Below, one piece after another: positions 42,202-54,000 of a stretch of 64,000 nt of DNA (positions are counted from its first letter, which is position 1; every line of letters starts with the position of its first letter). Both the position numbers and the translations under genes were made by a program. The notes beneath the pieces are model-generated. The model worked only from the letters and a program-made list of their open reading frames with translations. It did not search any database and was not told the DNA's origin. The stretch comes from Strongylocentrotus droebachiensis (lineage: Eukaryota; Echinodermata; Echinoidea; Camarodonta; Strongylocentrotidae), in the NCBI GenBank assembly GCA_035222895.1, contig JAVYIG010000412.1, forward strand, positions 544,583-608,582, written 5' to 3'.

Positions 42202-43242
42202 GGTACGCCATATTTTATAATTTTGTCGAGTAACTTATTTCTTTTTCGTTCTTTGTAAGCATTGTGGAAGAGTATCATTCAAAAAAATGTTCCCTGGAAA
42301 GGATAGTTCTTCAAAATGACGCCCTCATATTCGACAAATGATGAGAAATACCTGAAAAGTTCGGACCATACTTTCATCATTTCATGCCATAATTACACTT
42401 ATTTGTAATTTGTCTTGCCTGAACTGCAAGATTTAAAATTATATATGGGAAACAATTATTTTCGGGAACTGGCAGGTAAAACAAAGAACCCTTTTCGGAA
42501 AGATACGTTCATGGCTCATAGTATACACTCTTGCCCCTGCATTATGATAACATTTCTTCCCAACCCTAAGAGAAGAAAATTAGGAGTATGTAAAAGTTTT
42601 CTTAAATGAAAATGCATTTTCGACCTGAATGACAAGAGTTTGGAAACATATTATTCCATTGGATTTGATTGTACCATTGATGTGGGCTTACGATGGTTTC
42701 AGTTTAAGGTTTTGCAACGCATATTATATACGAACGATCTATACTGTTTAACATGAATTTAGTACCAAGAAAAGACTGTACATAATATTGTAATGAACAG
42801 ATTGAAACAGTTATCTGCTATGTGATTGCACGCATGTTAAACATATTTGGGATAGGAATACATTATTTTCATTACAAGAAAATTATTTGGTTTAAGAAGT
42901 TCAAAAGATTATGCATTGAATTATATACTGATTGTGGTGCGACAGATGGCGTATACTTGCAAAATAAAGAAACAATTGCATGCCTACCACCTACTAATTG
43001 ATATATTTGGTAAATTATTATATATATCCGGACTGGATAGATATCGCGTAGTACAATATACATCTTTCTGTGTACAGTGCTTGTAACTTTATCAAGACTG
43101 GGCCAAGTTTCTTACCATTTTGATGATTCCAGAACATTGCAGTACACACCAATACTTATATGCTAAATGATCAACCTTTTCTGATCGATTCCACAACGTT
43201 TCTTTCACAATGCAATCGCATCATTAGAACTGGTCTATACCT
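42202..43242. mobile_element. longer family A relative, TTAA at both sides
   Basis: The right 258 bp (about 42985-43242, ending ACTGGTCTATACCT before TTAA) match family A. Near the left, ATTGTGGAAGAGTATCATTC and ATGTTCCCTGGAAAGGAT match the left part of copy 1 (3983-4378). TTAA occurs at 42198-42201 and 43243-43246. The middle 600 bp are unique. It could be a longer ancestor or a copy with an insertion; it has no transposase ORF. Confidence 0.45.
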
Positions 43243-43654
43243 TTAAGGTTGGATTTCCTTTTAATAATGATCGAGTCCATTGGCTGTCTTTTGCAATTAT
43301 CATGAACTACTAGTATTAATCAACATTTTGTAATGTATTCAAGAATGTAGTCAATGAGAAGCGTCGAAATGGATCAGGTGTGCGCGCATTACCTTTTACC
43401 ATAATTTTTGTGAATGGGGGAGTGCATTTTGGTGATAACAACCGTCAATTTCTCGACTTTATATTGTAGACCCAATGTTTTAGCTCGTGCATTACTGATG
43501 TGCACTGCACTTGGTTAAGTCACAATGAGACGGACAATGAACTCGACAATTCTCGTTCGTTATCCTACTGTGACTTAACCTGTGTGTAGTGCATATTTAC
43601 TATACAATACACTCGCAAACATGTATTATATGTATTTTGGGCGTATCCGGACAC

Positions 43655-43900
43655 TGCCCCCTAGTCATCCACCCCCGGATAGTCAACCACCCCCTAGAAC
43701 AACTACCCCCTAGGGCAACCAACCTCTAGGACAACTACCCCCTAGGACAACTACACCCAGACAACTATCCCCTAGGGCAACTACCTCCAGACAACTACCC
43801 CGGACAACTACCCCCGGACAACTCCCCCAGACAACTACCCCCAGACAACTACCCCCTGGGATAGTTGTCTGGGGGTTGTTGTCCTAGAGGATGGTTGTCG
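43655..43900. repeat. CCCCCAGACAACTA minisatellite with an inverted tail
   Basis: About 14 units of roughly 14-20 bp (ACAACTACCCCC with CTAGGG or CAG variants) run to about 43860, followed by the complement GATAGTTGTCTGGGGGTTGT. The last part can form a hairpin with the array. Confidence 0.75.
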
Positions 43901-43901
43901 C

Positions 43902-44215
43902 AGTGGCGGATCCAGAGGGGCGGGCCCCCACCCCTTGGAAAATAACGTGTAACAACAAGATAATTTTACCCTTTTTTGGAGATGGGCCCCCTCCCCTGGC
44001 GCTCAAGGGGGGGGGGGGGGGGGGCTAGCGATTTTTCAAATTTTCGAGGGCCAAACAAATAAATTAGTGAGCACTAATTTATTAAATTTTGAAAAATTGC
44101 ACCCCCCCCCCCTCTTTGAGCGCCAGGGGAAAGTGGCCGTCTCCAAAAAAAAAAGAGGTAAAATTAACATGTTGTTACACGTTTTTTTCCCAGATTTTCA
44201 CAGATAGGACATACA
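43902..44215. mobile_element. foldback starting CAGTGGCGGATCC
   Basis: Left arm GTGTAACAACAAGATAATTT and GGCGCTCAAGGGGG is mirrored by CCCCTCTTTGAGCGCC and AAATTAACATGTTGTTACAC. The centre is CGATTTTTCAAATTTTCGAGG, AT-rich. Its left edge is a hAT-like end; the right edge is undefined. Confidence 0.6.
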
Positions 44216-44544
44216 TGACATATTCATAATTCCTGCAAAGTTCTACATAATTTGATGTTGGCTGCAAAAGGGACATAGTATCTTTAAGAGGTAAAACAAA
44301 ATATGAAGAAGTCTCTGTTTTGTTCTTTTCTTTTTAAATTCTTTTCCATCAAAGCTTTTTTAAATAGTAAAAAGTGCATAGTTCAAACAAATATCAACAT
44401 CTTTGTCCTTCTTTGAATGAAATTCAATACCATGTATTATATTTAAGATAAAACTGATATTCTTTCAGCGACCCGCATTTTTAATCAGCTTTGAATATTT
44501 TGTTTTAAAAGTAACCTAATATCGTTAGCTTCTCATCATGATTA

Positions 44545-44640
44545 TACAGTGCGTCCCAGAAAATACGAGACCGAGAATTATCGATGTTTTATCATAACTT
44601 AATCAAAATTATAATTAATAAATTACACATATTTGCAAAG
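44545..44640. repeat. TACAGTGCGTCCCAGAAA dispersed repeat
   Basis: ATTATACAGTGCGTCCCAG through CGAGAATTATCGATGTTTTA recurs at 51195-51300, and the first 14 bp also at about 2091. TACAGTGCGTCCCA resembles a Tc1/mariner-type end preceded by TA. Far ends are not identified. Confidence 0.5.
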
Positions 44641-44647
44641 CTTTGCA

Positions 44648-44760
44648 TTGGTGGCAGCGGTGGGATTCGAACCCACGCCATCGAAATGTAGGGTTGCGGT
44701 TCTATCCGATAATTACTAGCACTCTTAACACAGAGGCAGCCCAGCAGACATGTTGTAGGA
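44648..44760 (-). pseudogene. tRNA-like sequence (3' half of a Leu/Ser-type tRNA or SINE head)
   Basis: The - strand contains GCGTGGGTTCGAATCCCACC, a perfect T arm, followed by GCTGCCACC. The 5' half has no matching acceptor strand or clear D arm. It is more likely a tRNA pseudogene or SINE head than a working tRNA. Confidence 0.45.
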
Positions 44761-44989
44761 TTGATAACTACTGGCTAACTGACCAGGTTTTAATGTGTCA
44801 AAGTATTAAAGCATTCTTATGTTTTCGTACGTTATAGAAATTCTACAAATTCATCATTATTTTCCTCTTCTTCCTTCTCCTCTTTTTCTTCTTCTCCTTC
44901 TTCTTGTACTTATAATATCATTTCTATCATCAGTTCAATGTTGTTATTATTATTATTATTTTCTTTAATAAGTAGTTCTTTTAATTTTC

Positions 44990-45180
44990 TTATCTGTCTG
45001 TAAATATTACTATTTTAACTTATTAATTTTATACATGTCTGTAAGGGACCCCACTGGAAATAAGCTCTCGAGCTTTCGTGGGTTATCCTGTTCAAGCTGA
45101 CTTATTTTTGATCTGTTATTATTGTATATTGTTGTATGTTGGAAGCTTGTCGAATAAAAATCAATCAATCAATCAATATA
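44990..45180 (+). mobile_element. LINE 3' end (CR1/L2-like) with (AATC)n tail
   Basis: GGGACCCCACTGGAAATAAG and GCTCTCGAGCTTT.GTGGGTTATCCTG are typical of LINE 3' UTRs in marine deuterostomes. The element ends in an (AATC)n tail at about 45160-45178. The coding part is absent. Confidence 0.55.
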
Positions 45181-47100
45181 TGTAGCATTCCACATACATT
45201 CCATGCAAAGTAGAAGAAACCAATAAATATTCATATAGTCCCATACAAGTATAAATCAGCATCACAAAGTATTCTTGAATATTCAAACATAAACAAAGGG
45301 TATATATTGAATATTCATAGTATATGTAAATTATACTATAAGCTTGACTGCATCAGGTGAACATTGAAACCAATGAGAGAGAGAGAGATAGACAGATGAA
45401 AGGATGGTGGATGAAAAGGGTGAATGTGAATGAGGGATGACCTATTAATATGAAAGGAATGAATCATGGATATGAAGGGGAGTTTCAGCAGTTCAAAATA
45501 AATCCCTACTTTATCATTATCATCATAATTTTTCTCACTCTTGTTGATAGTGTTATTCATTTGTATGGATTAACATTAATTATATTTGTATTGTATATTT
45601 CACAGTGTTAAATTGACAAATTCAAACTGATTGTAAACTTCTCCAATACCCCAATGTGGGTGACATGAGAATAAATTTTCATTGTCATTGTCGGCGAATA
45701 AAAGAAATCAATAAAAAAGAGTCTAGAACTAGACTAGGCCTGCGCACGCTTGGCCTGGGTGCGCGATATCAATATGAGCGCGGCGCGGGTAAAAAGATAC
45801 AAACAAAAGTTCAAGTAAATTCATTTTCAGCATAGCTATTTCGTTTTAACGGTGAAGAAACAACAATATTTGAGATACCAGAGAGACCAGAGTTCTCAGA
45901 ATACCGTCCCAAGCTGGCAGTGGCCTACTTGTTTGTTTTCATGCAAGAAAATAGAGTCTGCGTGAGCAGACCATTCCTCAAAGCTAACAGACGTTCAGCC
46001 ATGATGCCACAAACATGTATTTGTATGGTCAGTGAGATGGCGTGCGAACCATAGTGCGAACACTGTTACTTCCTCATCCATACCACATACTCATAACAGG
46101 AGCAGACGACAACATTCTTTGTTGCATCATTTATACATGTGCTGATGGCAGTGCATTATTATACAGCTGCTACATGTTTTATCATTTTACGCTTACCATT
46201 CGTGTCTATCATGTTGGAACTACATCTTTAATGTGTATCATTTGACGATCGAGAAGCTCGAGTCTTGAGATAAATTATTAGTGTGTGCTGTCTGCGAATT
46301 ATCTTGCTGTTGCATGTTGATATTCGAGATGTGATTGTGAGGAGCCGTTCAAAGACCGTGACCGTGGTTCAATATCGAGGTACATGTTTACAATATATAT
46401 CGGTAGTATATCATCGTTTGCAACGGGTAATGTATTGTATTTTGATTTGACTATTGTATTTATTCAGACATTCAGTGAACCAAACATGTCTGGGGCCCGG
46501 GAAAGCAGCAAAAGGTTTGAAAAACTCTTACAGGGCTGTATCCCCGACAGTACCTTCACAAAAAAACGAAATAAAAAACAAAGAAATGCATAGATTAAAT
46601 AGTTAAGGAGGTATATATGAATAAAAACACGATCAAGTTCTATAGCATGTAACCTGTTAAGTGGTGTCAGCAAATTATTAAATATAAATTATCAGACAAT
46701 TGAGTATTAAATAAGATAATACTATTAAGGAAGGAAATCTAATACAGTCATGGACCAACAAAAGTGTAGCTCCTTCAGTCGGGGTACGGGTGTCATGCAC
46801 GTAACTTATTATTTTAAAAATTATGTATTTTATTTGCAATTAAAATGTGTCTGGACGCAGAAACAAAATATGGAGCCTTCTCATTAGCCTTTGAATTTTA
46901 TGAAAAGTATGCACCAAAATATATTATTAACCATCGTTTGTGTTATCTCACATAAACTATTATTTAGTACTATACAAATGAGTGTGTCCGCCATGGAAAA
47001 TAAAAATCAAACCAAGTTCTTTTTGTTTGTCATACTGATGGACATGTTTATCTAGCCTTGTAGATAAATAAATTAGAGGGCATCTATCTATCTATCTTAT
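45181..47100. other. intergenic, no gene seen
   Basis: Short open frames only. A GC-rich stretch near 45735-45790 (GCGCGATATC, GAGCGCGGCGCGGG) precedes one 14-codon frame. I find no supported exon. Confidence 0.45.
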
Positions 47101-47640
47101 CCCGGTTCAGTAGTTGATTGCAACATAATTATCTTCATTTTACTCTATCTTCTGCCATTTTGGTGCACTCCAGTTCTTTACATTCTCTTCCTAGTTGATT
47201 CTGGGTTTCCCTTTCGGTCTAGTTCATTCTACTCTTCCCTCTATTATAACAGGCTTTGGTGCCTTTTAACATGACAAAGTATTTGACTTTTCTCTCCTTA
47301 ACTAATCAAACAATGCAATTTGTTTACGCCCTGCCATTTGCGATATCTCTTTGTTATTACATTTCCCATGGCGTTGCTTATTGTCCATGTTTCTGCTCTA
47401 TACAATAGACCATCCATAACAGTTTACTAGTCTTCCTAATATAAGCGCAAAGTTCACCTTTCTATCTGTGAATAATTCTTTCATTGCGAGAAATGTATTC
47501 CGAGCTATTTCTATTCTTCGTTTTATTTCTGCTTCTCATCTGGCATCATGTGTGATATTTGTCCTAACTCCTAAGTATAATTACTGACCTGCTCAATGAT
47601 TATGTCCATCGAGTTTCAAACAGATTATAGCCTAAAAACA
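47100..47640 (-). pseudogene. decayed LINE reverse-transcriptase C-terminal fragment
   Basis: On the - strand, starting near 47600, AEIKRRIEIARNTFLAMKEL and FTDRKVNFALILGRLVNCYG match the EIKRRI..A...F......L block after the RT domain of LINEs. Further on, GKPRIN.EENVKNWSAPKWQ matches the usual C-terminal GRPR..W..N...W end. Frameshifts and stops occur between them. Confidence 0.6.
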
Positions 47641-49832
47641 TGCGGATATTGTAATCTAACGACAAAAAAAAAATGTTTTTCCTGGAGGATTCAATTTGAT
47701 ATTGGACTCTTATCTTCGCACAACTGGGAGTGTTTCACTAAACCCTAAAATCGATCTTAAAATCGATCCGAAATTCACTACCTTGGTACAATCTTCTCTC
47801 ATCTGAACAGGGTTACCAAGTCCCTTCAAGCTAAAGCCGATTAGGCATATTATCCTAGGTTTCAAATTATGCAAGGAAACCTGTTTACCGTATAGACGTC
47901 ACGCACTGTCAGTGTCAGACACTATTGAGTATTGAGTGACTGACATCTTTTTTTCTTTGGTAATAAAATACATAAAATGAGCTGTAACAGGTATTATGTG
48001 CATTTTGTCTACATCAATACCCCACTACTTGTAATGGCCAAAATTAAACTGATTGAATCTTTGTGCAGCACAAAATTTACCACCATTCGGTAAAAGGGTC
48101 TGAAAATCAGACTATTACTTATAGGTGATTGCAATCACTTAAATCGATTCGACAACAGATGGTCGTTCTTTTCCCACTATAAGCCATTTTTGAGCCCTTT
48201 CGTTTTGAGGGAAGTTCTAAATTAGTATCGCCTTTCAAATGCCACTGGAATTTAATCTTTTTATTTGTTTTGGCCTGCAAATGGGACATAGTACCTTTAA
48301 CATAGGCATAAACACTTTCAAAATTATTTTAAAAACCTAATTAATCTTTTGGTAAATAGCTTAACAAATTCAAATTCATTTTATGTCAAATCAACAAGTA
48401 TTCAGGAATATAACATTCTCAACTATGTTAAAATAGATAAATCAAGTGGACCAGACACCATTTTACCTTAAAATTATTGATTTTAAAAAATTGTATTACT
48501 TTGTTAAATGTTAATGTTATATCCCTATAGAGATATACTCTGTGCTGTGTTATACCCCTATAGAGATATACTCTTTGATGTTTGATGACTCACTAATAAA
48601 TGCCCACTCCAAAATGCCCACCCCTTTGTTCCTAACTTTGTATTGTTTAGTAAGTTTATATGAGTTTGCTATGTTCAGTGAGCACAAAGAAACTCTACCC
48701 TCAGAATTACAGACTAAGGATTAATCCCCCAGTTTAGTAAACATTACCCTACCAGCATAAATGGACGAACTTGGAGATTAAGACTTGAGCAGAGATCGGT
48801 CAGCATGCATAGTGTACAACATGTGTCATTCTGAGTGAGCACTGAGTACACCAACTGACTTGTTTCTCCTCATCTTTGATTATTTCCAGTTATGTATAGT
48901 AACCACCCCTACACGCCATAGGGGTGTAACATTAATCCATAGTGCTAACAGGTTGTATACATGTAAATATTTACTGTAATGGTTTAACAATTCGTTTTAT
49001 CTATACAAGTGTTTTCTAATCACAATCTAGAATCTCTAAACTCTTTATAACAACCTGAGATTATAGATATGAGCCTTTCGCTTAATGGTTAACCATCCAT
49101 CAAATTTTATGCTGACATGCAAATCCACTAACCCCAGGATAGACTACACTTTGTACTTCTCAATCATACTATTAATAATTAATATTTCTCTATAAAATTA
49201 TGCTGACAAACTGTGTAATTTCGCAGGCTATAATAAATTGCCTCTTTTAATGTGCAATACGATATGTTGCCCTCTCAGTTTGAAATGTGATATCTTCTTT
49301 GTCAGTGACTGTACAAATACTATCTTCTGACTTCGTGAATAAGTATATCCAGAGTATTCCAGACCCGTTGTTTATTTGTAATGTTTATAATATTTCTATA
49401 AATGTACCTTTCTTATATATATTTATTTCTAACTTTCGCCATTCTGTTTCCCCTATTTTTCTGCTTTCATACGAAATGATCTTATTAAAAGGGTTGTATT
49501 GCTGAACTGGAAAATGATTTGAGCTCACATGATAATTGTGTTTATAAACGGTCATTTTTTTGTAATGGGGATCGGGGCATCGTTTAACAAAATCGTCATA
49601 AGTACCAGTGTTCGCCGACAACCCATTGAAATGCATGGCCAGAAGAATCTATCTGGGTCTGCCCAAATATTCACAGTGTTCCATTTTCTATTATGTTTAA
49701 CAAATATGGGTCGAAATAAAATATACTGCCTTTGTTCAGAGCCCCGTGAAACAATTTTCTCGCTCTAGACATGAATGCGTATAGTTGTACATGTATTATT
49801 CAATAATAATAATTATAATAATAATAATACTA
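47641..49832. other. intergenic, weak LINE trace
   Basis: Near 48430-48470 KIDKSSGPDTILP followed by a stop resembles the N-terminal RT motif KSPGPDGI, too short to classify. A CCCTATAGAGATATACTC direct repeat lies at about 48523 and 48554. No gene is supported. Confidence 0.4.
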
Positions 49833-49840
49833 TATGAGAT

Positions 49841-50593
49841 CAGGCGCGGATCCGCGGGCCAATTCTACCGCCCCCCCCCCCCCCCCCCACCAAAAAAAAA
49901 ATCCCCCTCGCTCATTCGCCGTTCACCGGCTGGCTGATTCGCTGCTAAATAATCTTGCTGCCGACTGGATCCGCCCCTGGTCACAGCTGGGTTGTCACTG
50001 TTACACTATATGGACAGATTGGATAGATGTGGAAATTATTGAAATTATAACCAGTATATTACGGGGCGCAATTACTGCTTTTGCAAAATTCGTGCGTGAG
50101 ATTTGGTTATTTGGTGAGTTCAGGACGCAATAACGCAACTTTCAGCGACACTTGCTTTTACATGTATATATTGCTCTACAAAACAAATCTGCCATAATAT
50201 GTGAGAGGAAGAGATGATACGGTACTCGCTTGTATTAAATTTTAAACAGAAATGTTTTCATTTTCACCTATAAAATGTACTTATGAAAATAAATGGTCAA
50301 CATCAAACTTTTTAGTCTTTAGCAAGTGTCTCATTTAATTCAATTTTGCTTCAGACCATGATTTACGTCATTCAACAAAAATATTGTGACCTGCCAGTGA
50401 CACAAATGCGGCATCAAAATATTTGTGCTTCTCTGACCGTAATTTAAAAAATATATATATAAATATATATATGTGCTCTTACCCCCCCCCCCCCCCCCAG
50501 GCTCATTCGACGTTCGCCGGCTGGCTGATTCACCGCTAAATATTTTTTCAAGATTTGGCCCCCCCGTCTTGCCCCCGGCTGGATCCGCCCCTG
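49841..50593. mobile_element. composite hAT-like unit with 8-bp target-site duplication
   Basis: Left end CAGGCGCGGATCCGC at 49841, right end GCTGGATCCGCCCCTG at 50593. TATGAGAT is present at 49833-49840 and 50594-50601, an exact 8-bp duplication. Inside, the right-end module (GCTCATTCG to GGATCCGCCCCTG) occurs twice, at about 49910-49979 and 50500-50593. The first 139 bp could thus be a complete small element by itself. About 520 bp of other sequence lies between, including a fragment like family C (CCAGTGACACAAATGC...CTCTGACCGTAATTT). Confidence 0.8.
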
Positions 50594-50881
50594 TATGAGA
50601 TTAGTACGGCTCCAAATCCACATGAAAGCAAATATTCCATAGGCGCACTTGTGAAACAAACAAAAAGAAGAAGAAGATATCACAACGAAGTATCTGCATC
50701 ATAACCAAAGGAACATAAGTGAGAAAGAGCATACGAAATTGAAAGAACGATTATATGCCGAATCAAACAGATATTTCAAAACACTAAGCTTCATCTGTTT
50801 TACGCTCTAACCGGTTCTATACTGTATCCTTATAATATCCAGAATCGCTGTCTACTTAATACCAAGATATATTATATCGCT

Positions 50882-51059
50882 ATGGTGAGGCCGGGTGCAG
50901 GGATCATCCTTGCAGCTCGATTCTCCTTCTACAGCATGGAGATTGGTCTTGCCAAGTCATTCGGTGTGCTCGTCCCCGAATTGGAAGAACAGCTGCAGGC
51001 TTCGAACGCCATCATAGGTCTTATCACATCACTCTCCTTGGCTACTATGTGCCTGGCAT
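50882..51059 (+). CDS. SLC16-like paralogue 2, exon 1
   Basis: 178 bp, ATG to a GTAAGT donor at 51060. Segments 1 and 2. About 117 bp at its 3' side differ from paralogue 1 at only a handful of bases, while the first 55 bp are clearly diverged. Confidence 0.88.
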
Positions 51060-54000
51060 GTAAGTTAAACGTTTCATTTTAATTCTTATATTATTGATAC
51101 AATTATCAATATTACTATTATCATCATCATCATCATATTGTTGGTGTTCTTCTTCCAAGCAAATTTAAATAACTCCATAATAATTATAATATTATACAGT
51201 GCGTCCCAGAAAAAAAGAATCCGAGAATTATCGATGTTTTATCATAACTTAATCACAATTATACTTAATAAATGACACATAATTATTTGTAAAGCTTAGA
51301 TCCTCCTCGTTCATCAAACTGACGAACTGCACAATGGGTTGTACGACATTAATGCTCCTGCGACAATTGCTCCGAGTCACTTTCCTACTCGAAATTCTTA
51401 ACTTCAACCCCAAACCCCACACCTAACCTTAACGCTAACCTAAAACCCAATATTCCAACCCTAACTCTAACCTATGCCTTTGACGAAACAATAATATTAA
51501 AGCCCAGTGCAAATTGTCGCGTCCAGGAGTAAAAGTCGGTTCACCGCCCAATTAGGTGCGGTCATACAATCTTACCTGAGGAGTGTTTCACAGAGACTAA
51601 GAACGACTTTAAGTTGGACTTAACTATGACAGGCTGTTCATGCCACTGTTTGCTCTCACCATTATGATCCTTAGATAATATTTTTTTTCCTTCAATAATG
51701 AATTATAAAAAAAAGTAAATTCTGTGGCCATGATTTGTACGTCCCTTGAGAAACCATTGCCAGTAAATGGTGAGAGCAAACAGTGACATGAACGGCCTGT
51801 CATAGTTAAGTTAAGTCCAACCTAAAGTCGATCTTAGTCTTTGTGAAACACTCCCCTTGAATGGTAGTGACAATTTTATTTTTATTTACTTTAGCTCCAT
51901 TGGCGAAGATGCTGTTACATCGATGTCCCCGCCCTCGGATTTTAACATCCTTCAGCGGGCTGATGGCAGGCTGTTCACTCATTGCATTGTCGTTCACGCG
52001 AAATCTCTTTATAATGGGACCACTTTTCATCTGCTTAGGTAATTGTGAACCATTCGATCTTCCACCTTGCTATCAACGTTAAAGATATAGACCGGTAGTG
52101 GTATATTGCGATTCAAGGGTTTGGGGTGCAAAATATCCATTCAATATTGTTTAAATATTGCCTTCAGAGGTTTAGATGGCAATACTTCAACCTAAATTCG
52201 CAAAAAAAGCAGAAATATAATATGCCCAATCTATCCAGGCCGGATCAATATGATAATTTACCAAATATATCAATTAGTATGCGGTTTCCCGGCAATTTTT
52301 GTATCATCACGTATTAATTATTTTGTCAAAACATAGTATTTCACATGATTGGTAATAAGAGCTTCCATTTCATTTTTTTGAGAGGGGGGCGTTTCCAAAA
52401 CTGGTCTATACCTTCGTGGCCTCTCTAAATTATTGGGATCCCGATCGATTCAAAGGCAAACATTCACTTCAATAATATTGTATAATGAAGTGAAAGAGGA
52501 TGTCATTTGAAGTTGAACACTGACTTCTGCAAGGATTTTCAGAATAAATGTGTTTGAAGACGAATATTGATGTAAGAAAACAAAACTGAGGTCTTCTGCG
52601 TACAACACAAACCCAAGTTTGGAATTCTTTCACCAATATTCGTCTTCAAATACATTTGTTTTGAAAATCCTTGCATAGTTATTAAACATCGAGTTAATTC
52701 GGTAGTGAATTTAGGGCTCACAACACTTTAGAGGGGCTTTAATAGGTTGATCCTTCTGATCTCATGCCGAAGTATTCACTTAGCAAAGTCGTAATCTTTT
52801 ACATTCGTTTAGGGTCATATTTCTTGATACATGTATGTCAACAGAAAACAGTCAACAGACCACAAGTAGAGATGTGAGTCCTCCTTTAGAATGTTTTCTA
52901 CTTGCAATATATCCGCAGTACCATGTATTTTACACACAAAATTACTTCGTAGTTGACTAATAGTACATTCCGAGATGTCTCAGGTCTACATCATTTTGTT
53001 TTGATTTCCATGGGGAATTCCTGTTCTAACGTTCTCCTTACAAATTACTATATTATTTACATCCGTTTCATTTGGTTTTGTCCCTTTCTCTTGTGTGCTC
53101 GCAGGATTAGGCTGCTCGGTTATAAATCTTCAAGCACTTGTTCTGCTGCACGAATACTACCAGGAAGATTTCCCTTTCGTCAGCTGCATCTCTGTCCTCG
53201 GTATTCCCATCGGTGCCGCCATCTTGCCTCCAATTACAGAGAAGTTCTTAGAATATTACGGGTTGAGCGGGGCCCTGCTGATCCTTGGGGCTTTGGTTCT
53301 CAACATGCTCCCCATTGGACTGGTCCTGAAGGTTCCAAAGACAAAGGGATCCGCTTCAGATGACGACATTCGGCAAAACCAGAAGGAGTTGAAGCCACTC
53401 ATGGCGACACCATCTGGAGCATCAGGCGAAAACTCGAGGAAATACGTCACATTATCCGTCCAAGATGTGAGGAGCCAGGAGGACCCAGAACTCGACTCTC
53501 AGAGCCTCGAATATTCGACAAATATCGACAGACAGAGCCAACTAGATAATTTCGGACCAGAATTATCATCGCAAGAGTGTAATACAGCTTCTAATTATGC
53601 AAGAATTGAGCAATATCCGCAAGGTGGCAAAGACACTCTGGCAAAGTCACCCACCAAAGATACACCAGAACCTCTTCTACAACATTCTTCAAATTGTACT
53701 GTAGTCATTCGTCCGACAAGCGGAAAAAATGGGTCGACTTGTCTTACTTTCCTTTACCTTGATGTCCTGATTAAGGAACCACTTTTCGCCTTCTTCTACC
53801 TCCCTAGCGTCTTGGTCTTATTCTTGGTGACAGGGGGGTGGGCGCTGTTCGTCGTAGTTTATGCCTTGGATCACGGAATCGATATCGCTCGTGGGACTTA
53901 CCTCGCAACATCCGGAGCCGTCGGTGGGATTGTTTCGTCTTTTATTTTGTCCGTTGGTCTTCGCTACCGTCCTCAATGGAGTCCATATTACTGGATCGCG

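Noticed and set aside
44648-44720. Functional tRNA gene (Leu/Ser-like)
   Set aside because: Good T arm only; no matching acceptor 5' strand or D arm.
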